Shown: positions 57,780-64,000 of the stretch, in pieces | Layout of the letters: each line of letters begins with the position of its first letter | Position numbering within the stretch: position 1 is the stretch's first letter | Notes under the pieces: generated by a model | What the model was told of the DNA's origin: nothing | Databases searched by the model: none | What the model saw: only the letters and a program-made list of their open reading frames with translations | Made by a program: the position numbers and the translations under genes | Source of the DNA: Hygrocybe punicea | Taxonomy: Eukaryota > Basidiomycota > Agaricomycetes > Agaricales > Hygrophoraceae | Length of the DNA stretch: 64,000 nucleotides | Direction of reading: 5' to 3' | Assembly (NCBI GenBank): GCA_963556145.1 | Contig: OY744462.1 | Coordinates: 4,030,001-4,094,000, forward strand

Positions 57780-58262
57780 GTGCATCAGCCTAGAAAATAG
57801 TGGGTGCAGGAGATATGCTGATAACATCAGCCTAGGCCATCCCAGTGGGGCCCGAAGTTATCCTGGAAAATCAGCCTAGATCATCCCAGTTGGGTCAGGA
57901 TATATCCTGAGAAAATCAGCCTAGATCAAATCAGCCTGAACCATGTCAGTTGGACCACAATATATCCTGAGAAGCTCAGCCTAGACCATGTCAGTTGGGC
58001 CAGGATATATCCTGAGAAAATCAGCCTGAACTATGTCAGTTGGGCCAGGATATATCCTAAGAATCTCAGCCTAGACCATGTCAGTTGGGCCAGGATATAT
58101 CCTGAGAAAATCAGCCTGAACCATGTCAGTTGGGTCAGGATATATCCTGAGAAAATCAGCCTGAACCATGTCAGTTGGGCCAGGATATATCTCAGCCTGA
58201 TTCAGCTATCCCAAAGTCAGTTGGGTGATCTCATTTTCAGGCATCCCATCTCAGTTAGTAAT
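57780..58262 (-). repeat. Inverted copy of Crypton C-terminal minisatellite and flank
   Basis: Nine or so units of TCAGCCTAGACCATGTCAGT plus TGGGCCAGGATATATCCTGA, the reverse complement of the 31040-31440 unit. At its right end 58195-58262 matches the flank at 30975-31045 in reverse (GGTGATCTCATTTTCAGG, AATATCTTGCTGAAT), so it is a second copy of the end of the recombinase gene. Confidence 0.8.
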
Positions 58263-59640
58263 ATCTTGCTGAATGTCCTGGGTTCGTATGGCGCTGTCAT
58301 ATCCATAATATTTATCAACTGTAGTACTGGTATCACTAACTGAACAATGCCATATTTGCTGAACTTTGGCACATACACCCCCCTCCCTTAATGAGAAACT
58401 TTGCCCCCAGAATCAGAAGGACGTTACTCTAAATGAGGACATCACCCTAAACGAGAAGTGTATCAAGCAGATATACATGGGTCACAAGATCGATGTATCT
58501 GGGGCCAGGACGCCACACGTGGGAAAGTTACCGGGGGGTGACCCGGTGATCACCAAAGGGCCGGGGACATTTGAACACGTGAGACATGAAATACTTGAGT
58601 AAAATTATTTTTTAACCTCGACATAATACGCTGTGTTGCACATCAGGAGTTTCAACATTTAGTCAGGATCTAAAGTTATTTCTAAAGTTAGCGGCAAAAT
58701 ATAATCTTTAGATTTTCATTTAGGCCAAGTCTAAATATTGAATTTAAGTCACGGATAAAGGATTGTCTAAATTAATAATAAAAATTCATCTTTAGATTAG
58801 TCCTGCAATCAAAATAATTATCAGCGCTAAATTGTGAAGGGAAGGTGTATTTTAGTTTCGAGTTTAATAACATTTGCTAGTCCAAATTTAGGCATCACTT
58901 AAAGGTAGGCCAGAATTAGAACTTTTGGTAGGGCTTTGGTAGGGTCAAAATAATAAATTTAATGGATATCAAAATATATGATTTCAGCAGTTATCAAAAT
59001 TCAAAATTTTCTGTCAGAACTCAAGTTATTGCATGCTCGTCGCCCGCCCATCGCCCACCCATCACCTGCCCATCACCCAGCCATTGCCCAACCGTCGCCC
59101 ACTCAATATTGCCAATATGGGGCCACAAATGCCTGTGGGTAGGATTACAGGTTGTTAGGGATGAGGCAGTGGATCTGACACCAGAACAGAGTCAGGTACA
59201 CGCTAAAGCGGTGGGATCGCTGTTCAGGGTTAGAAGCGACGAGGACGGCAGACCTTCTGCCCATGAGCTTGATCCCCTTGCCCTGCTCCTCCCGAGCAAC
59301 ACACCTCCCTTTACAGGTAGCTTTTAGCGTACCTGGATGCGACGGAAGAGTGATTAGCGTGTATCTCAATATAGCAATGGGTGGAGGAGGGAGCGCTGGC
59401 TGACCAATGCTGAACATCTCCTCTGGAAGTCCAAGTGTTACGCTATTACCATGGCCTGGGCTGTCACGCCATGCACGATTTACAAGGGTAGATTTTGCCA
59501 GGCCTTTCAGAGTGACATCAGGCAGAAGACTCAGGGGGATCTGCTTAACAGCACAGGTGAGGAAGGAGAGCAGACAGTGACAATGGGAGTGACCTGACCC
59601 ACGAGATCAGGTGAACGATGGGGATCACGATCGGGGGCGA
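58263..59640. other. Sparse region, no convincing gene
   Basis: A short plus-strand frame (58366-58602) has a duplicated NEDITLNEK motif but no known domain. 58620-58960 is AT-rich. 59035-59110 has short GCCCACCCATC repeats. 59140-59340 contains a few open codons. Nothing can be assigned. Confidence 0.35.
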
Positions 59641-59644
59641 CCAA

Positions 59645-59860
59645 GTTGTCAAAGAGCCTCTCTTCTGGTTCTCAACGGTTGAGTCGCAGTCGTGGACACC
59701 TACTCGTCACCCTCTCAACAGCTGAGCCGCAGAGAACTTACCTGGCACCCCATTTTCTCATCGGCTCTCTCAACAGTCACCTGACATCCCTTCTTTCTCC
59801 ATTGGCACCCTCTGATCAACAGCTCAGCTGTAGAGAACTCACTGTCGGTACCTTTACTCC
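59645..59860 (+). repeat. CTGAGCCGCAGAGAACTTACCTGG-type minisatellite, copy 1
   Basis: Units with CTCTCAACAGCTGAGCCG, AGAGAACTTACCTGGCACCC and CTCATC. The same family forms a larger array at 63130-63610 on the other side of the 60-62.6 kb gene. Confidence 0.65.
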
Positions 59861-59984
59861 ATTGTTGTTTGCAGATATATGTGTCGGGCAGAATGTTTTG
59901 TAATATTATTCATAATATATACATAAAGGGGGGGTGGGGTTGGCATTGCAATGACAATGATGAAGAGTGGCCATCGAGACACAC

Positions 59985-62613
59985 ACTAAGGAAAAACATG
60001 CCCTTTGAGAAATTGGCTCGCTGCATCCTCAAGTTTCTTGGCCAATCGAAGCAATCTTCCATGCCTCGGAAGCATCTCGTACCACTTCGCGGCAATCCTA
60101 CACGATGCTTTGTTCAGTCGGATGAGTTTGAGACATGTCTGGAACCAGTCTTCGGCAGCGGGACACCAGTAGCCAACGTTGAAAAGGCTCTTCTGCCACG
60201 TTGAGTGTTTTGGCCACCAAGAGAGATGGGAGACCTGCTTGCCCGATCCTACGTCATAGTTAGTATATGGCAGACTGAGTTAGAAAGAATAACTACCAGT
60301 ATACACCCTGTATATGCCACAGATGAGATCAAGCTCATCCTCATCGAGGCAGTCGTCAATGAAGATATTGTCCAAAGAACGAAAATGGAACACTTGTCCC
60401 CGTGCAAGGGCTGCATCAGAGGGACCAGTGGGGATGCACCTGGGGCTGACAAACTCCATCGCGAGTCGCCAGATAATACCGCCCTTGAGAATGGCCGTGC
60501 ATGCATGGGAAGAACGGAGGAAAGTGTCTCAAGCCGCTTCGTAAGCCACATAATCAGCAGCATCAGGCTGATAGCCTATTGCACGCATACCGAGAGAGAC
60601 GGGAGGGAGCAGAGGGTCGTGAATTGCTGAGTGTGGGGGGCAAGGGAGGAGGGTGTTGAAGGGGATGCCTCATGCTGAAAGAAAACAGACAACATCTATG
60701 ATACCCGTCATGCACGAGCAAGTGCACTGCAGCGCAGTGACTGGACAGTCTACTGTGAGCAGCCAGTCAATACTTTCGGCACCTTCAGCACCATTTGCAG
60801 CACAAAGGAAATATATTCTCTGTGAGTTGCTCGTTTCGTGTGACTCAATTGTGACGTAATGGTCTAGTCTTTCGTGTAGCGGATAGAGACTCAACGAGCT
60901 CAGGTCCCATGGCAAGGGCGGGGGCACATCCACTGGGTCATTACTGATCAAACGTGTGACGAAGGAAGCTATCAGGCCTTTGTATGCATCAGCTACCTGA
61001 GAGTGAGCATCCTGTAAAACATTGAGGGTTTGCTCCCACTCAGCAACCGATGCTGGAGGACCCTCGAAGGGGATGGTGCCAGCTTCCAAATCAAATCCAG
61101 TGCGCTCATAAAGATTGGCGTCGAGGGAGTTTCCAAAATTTGGAGCTGCCGCAGGGGTGTGGCGGTCGCCAATGCCATGGATGGAGAAGATATCTCGATG
61201 CCAGTGTTCAGCGGGAAGCGAAGCCACAGCCACAGGTATCATTTGACTCTCCGAGTGCTCGGTGTCCATGGGACCAGTAGGTTGCATCAGCTCTCCTTCT
61301 TCCAAAGGATCATCGTATTCATCATTACCGAACGGGTTCTTGTAATCCACCACATCAGGGGCAAATTTGGTGCAGATGTCCCATTCCCTCTCGAAGGCAT
61401 TGTACCACATATGCTCTGTTGACCTGTCTTCCCACAGATCCTCTATCTCTCGGTAGTTGACTCTCGTTCTCATGCGAAAGCCATCCACGTCCAACCAATG
61501 GAAGACGGCGGCCCCTCTCTTGCCTGGCGCACAGAAGTGCTCGCTTTCCATCTGCCGAGCTAGGTGAGATGCCCTTTCTTGTTCAGTCTCCAAGGCGGCA
61601 ACTTTCTCGTGGCGGGCCGTTTGCCAAACGAAAAATTCCTGCCACCTTTCCCCACACTTTTGGCGGGAACCCGGGCTTGGCTGGGGAAGTTGTTGAGCCA
61701 GTGGAGGCATCGTATTGTTAGGACCTGAGGGTGGCTGAGGGCTCCCTTCGGTAAAGGGCACAGCAGTCGATGCTAGTTGCTCTTCCCGCTGCTGCCGGAT
61801 CACAGCCTGGACCTGCGCGTTGTTCGGTAAATATTTCTGTGCCTCAGGTTGGGGTGATTCACGTAAGGGCTTGTCAAGGGTGCTCCAGACAATCCATACT
61901 GGGATGCCGACCCTTATGAGTCTTGGCAAATGGATTAGCCATTTGCACGTCTGTATGTGTATGACCGTGCCAACTCTTGGATTGTCCTCATCGAACCGAG
62001 CAATTGGCGAGTCCTGCAGTTGCCGAACCCACTTGGGGTGGATTTTGGTATCTTTGACGAGTATTTTCACCCATGAGGGATCATCTCTGTATGGAACATC
62101 CTCAAAGGTGTGGTGTGAGATGGCCATCGAGCATAACACCATGAGAGGGATGAAAGCGTCGCGAGCACACTTCCTGGCAGTGTGTTCGCGTTTATGGGAG
62201 TGGGAATAGCCGTATGTGCGAGGTATGGGGAAATGCTTGAAGTCGAGAGGGTAAAACCCACCAGGCGCTGTGCTCATTAGTTCCCGGGCAACCAGATGCA
62301 AGGAGTTCTCTAGGTCGCTCCACTTCTCACAAACTACAGCTCCCAGTTGGAACTCATTACAAACACGTTCGAGAGGAATTGATTTGTAGTCGTAGACTAG
62401 GCGCTGTAGTAATGGGTGATCGAATCGTATTGAGCGAGGTGCAAATGCCAGTTGTGGGAAGTCGTTGCAAGCCCAATTCAACTGGAAGCACCACTTTGGG
62501 TCGGGATCATCGCATTCGAAGAATTGGTGGTTGGGGAAGTTCATTAACGGTCCGGCATTCGGAGAATTAATGACATAATTGTCAATGAGGAAAGTGGTAA
62601 GTGGGGAATTCAT
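59985..62613 (-). pseudogene. Agaricomycete-specific hypothetical protein, 647-codon main exon
   Basis: Function unknown. The main exon starts at 62613 with MNSPLTTFLIDNYVINSPN and includes ARDAFIPLMVLCSMAISHHT, a basic, Gln/Pro-rich middle (about 61700), and ERWQEFFVWQTARHEKVAAL. After a short intron near 60670 (GTATCA..TTTCAG) come GYQPDAADYVAYEAA, a TGA at 60529, GGIIWRLAMEFVSPRCIPTG, NIFIDDCLDEDELDLICGIY, a probable 46-bp intron with a CTAAC branch motif, and SWWPKHSTWQK, WFQTCLKLIRLNKASC. The motif order is that of a multicopy mushroom family (memory). The TGA is one C-to-T change from Arg. The main exon itself is intact, so decay is recent. It is flanked on both sides by the same minisatellite. 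Confidence 0.65.
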
Positions 62614-62639
62614 CTGGAAAGCTTGTGAGTTAGATGGAG

Positions 62640-63040
62640 TCTTGCAGTATGGCCAGAAAAACTACTGACCTCTTTACGGGCCAAGCAAACGGGGGAGGGG
62701 AAGGCGGACAAGGTGGACAAGGCGGACAATGAAGGTGGAAGAGATCAATGAGATTAAGGGGTAAATGGGGATGGCAGATGGGTGATCACGAAGGTAGGGA
62801 CCAGGAGGACCAAAAAGTAAGCTCGCTCGTACTTTGTATGGGCGAACGATGGCAGAGACCAGATGCGATGGGAGTGACCTGAACCAGTAGGGGACCACGA
62901 GGGAACCAGGAAGGGGACCAGGTAGGTGACCACAAGGAAGACCAAAGGTAAGCTCACTAGTACTATGTACGGGCGAACGAGGAGACCTTGGAAGGGTAGT
63001 TGCTCGCTGGTACTTTGTACTGGCAAACGTTGAAGAAAAG
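62640..63040. repeat. Imperfect GGGGACCA / CGTACTTTGTA repeats
   Basis: Three diverged units with AGCTCGCTCGTACTTTGTAT, GGGCGAACGA and GGAGACC motifs. No gene. Confidence 0.5.
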
Positions 63041-63115
63041 AACACGACTAAGTCAGAAAACAACACGACTAAGTCAGAAAACAACACGACTAAGTCAGAA
63101 AACAACATGACTAAA
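63037..63115. repeat. 24-bp tandem repeat
   Basis: Four near-identical head-to-tail copies of AACACGACTAAGTCAGAAA; the high identity indicates recent expansion. Confidence 0.85.
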
Positions 63116-63129
63116 CTGACGCGTCAACA

Positions 63130-63612
63130 GGGACAAACATCCCAGCTCTTCACAACTGAGTCGTCAAAGAGCTCTCATCCAGTTCCCAATGGCTGAGCCA
63201 TAGAGAACTTACCTGGCACCCACCCATCTCCTCACCGTCGTCGTGTTGTACCTGGCGCTCCCATCTCATTATCAGCACTCTCAGCAGCTGAGCCGTAGAG
63301 AACTCTGGGCGCTCCCGTCTCCTCACCGTCGTGGACTCCTCATCATCGCCCTCTCAACGGCTGAGCCACAGAGAACTTACCTGGCACCTTGTCTACCCGG
63401 CGCTCCCATTTCCTCATTGGCAGGCACTCGCTCAATACCCCACCTGGCACCCCTCCTTCTTCATTGTCACCTCTCCACGGCTGAGCCGTAGAGAGCTTAC
63501 CTGGTGCTTCCATCTCAACCTTAATGGCAGCGCTTCGGTTCCACTGTCCTGGCACTCCCATCTCCTCATCAGCACTCTCAGCAGCTGAGCCATAGAGAAC
63601 TTATCTGGCACT
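63130..63612 (+). repeat. CTGAGCCGTAGAGAACTTACCTGG-type minisatellite, copy 2
   Basis: About eight diverged units with CTCTCAGCAGCTGAGCC, AGAGAACTTACCTGGCACC and CGCTCCCATCTCCTCATC, related to 59645-59860. Confidence 0.7.
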
Positions 63613-63617
63613 CCCGT

Positions 63618-63773
63618 TGGAGTGGTACCGAGGTACCACTCCGGGGGCTCACGCAGGACTCGAGGGAAAGGTCGACTGGATAGGAAGGATGGACTGACTA
63701 CTACATCGGGAAGGCTACTAACTAGGTCAACCGTGGGAACCTGGTCACGTGACTGGCAGGTCCCACTACTCCA
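63618..63773 (+). repeat. Solo LTR related to the 155-bp LTR
   Basis: 156 bp starting TGGAGTGGTACC and ending CCCACTACTCCA, flanked by CCGT on both sides (63614-63617, 63774-63777). Length, ends and an internal CTGGTCACGTGA motif (CTGGTCATGTGA in the other) relate it to the LTRs at 8233 and 10762. It begins with the palindrome GGAGTGGTACCGAGGTACCA. Confidence 0.6.
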
Positions 63774-64000
63774 CCGTCTCCACATCGGCCTCTCAACAGC
63801 CGTGCCGCGCCACGTTTCCATGAGTTCAGCTTAATCGCGCCCTTTCTCCATTCAATTTCATGACCATTTCCGTCCTGCAGAATACAATATTCCACCAGAC
63901 TATGTACAGTATTATTCGACCATCAGTTCCCTCCATACAAATTTCATCCTTGCTGGTTTCAGCACACGTATAATATACTTGTCTGTCTGCTGGACGAGCC
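63774..64000. other. Window end, nothing recognised
   Basis: Non-coding, no repeats seen. Confidence 0.3.

Noticed and set aside
9..64000. tRNA or rRNA genes
   Set aside because: No cloverleaf with A/B boxes and no rRNA core motifs were noticed; the tRNA-like string at 8391-8415 is a primer-binding site behind an LTR.

Overview
The window is nuclear DNA of a filamentous basidiomycete, almost certainly an Agaricomycete (mushroom-forming fungus). The basis is short GT..AG introns of about 45-80 bp, protein families found in multicopy in Agaricomycete genomes (KDZ transposase with a CxC2 cysteine cluster, fungal TET/JBP dioxygenase, the Agaricomycete JmjC family, a Crypton/Ndc10-type recombinase with a GCR1_C tail, repeat-rich Helitron Rep proteins), and no prokaryotic gene organisation. 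The species cannot be named from the sequence. No tRNA or rRNA gene was seen, and little looks like ordinary single-copy host DNA: this is a deeply nested transposon graveyard.

Layout. 0-2 kb: a three-exon gene of an unknown fungal family. 2.5-24.7 kb: a nest of Helitron/Helentron-like elements on the minus strand. One Rep coding region can be followed from 21.2 kb down to 6.4 kb, interrupted by (i) a 3.4-kb hAT-type element (14515-17911) with perfect 8-bp target duplications, carrying a captured HSP70/BiP exon fragment and a 148-bp minisatellite; (ii) a roughly 7-kb plus-strand Helentron-like element (about 7214-14182) that carries a broken cysteine-peptidase-like gene and is itself filled by a CACTA-like element (7708-12114) containing a gag-only LTR element (8233-10916); and (iii) a second copy of the same Helitron (2515-6375). 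23.0-26.8 kb: a LINE remnant, a short non-autonomous Helentron, an A-tailed retrosequence, and a Gypsy gag remnant with a possible LTR. 27.9-31.6 kb: a decayed Crypton-type recombinase gene whose C-terminus becomes a 45-bp/15-residue tandem repeat.

32.6-52.9 kb: the main item, a roughly 20-kb block bounded by inverted copies of a minisatellite-rich sequence. It contains, in order, a coiled-coil protein gene (+), a JmjC-type dioxygenase gene (-), a TET/JBP-type dioxygenase gene (-), a Ulp1-type SUMO peptidase gene (+) and a KDZ transposase gene (+). Linkage of TET/JBP genes with KDZ transposases in mushrooms is established (Iyer and colleagues, 2014); the larger set with JmjC, Ulp1 and TIR-like flanks reads as one cargo-bearing giant transposon. 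A 1.56-kb TRIM-like LTR element has inserted into the block.

53-64 kb: a large palindrome with low-complexity reading frames, minisatellites, a TA-flanked MITE, an inverted copy of the Crypton tail array, a broken gene of an Agaricomycete-specific family (60-62.6 kb) and a solo LTR.

Nearly all the larger genes contain in-frame stops, and in the 27-62 kb genes every stop I resolved is one C-to-T or G-to-A step from a sense codon, as expected from deamination of silenced, methylated DNA. Gene limits and introns were placed by eye; family calls rest on motifs, not on searches.
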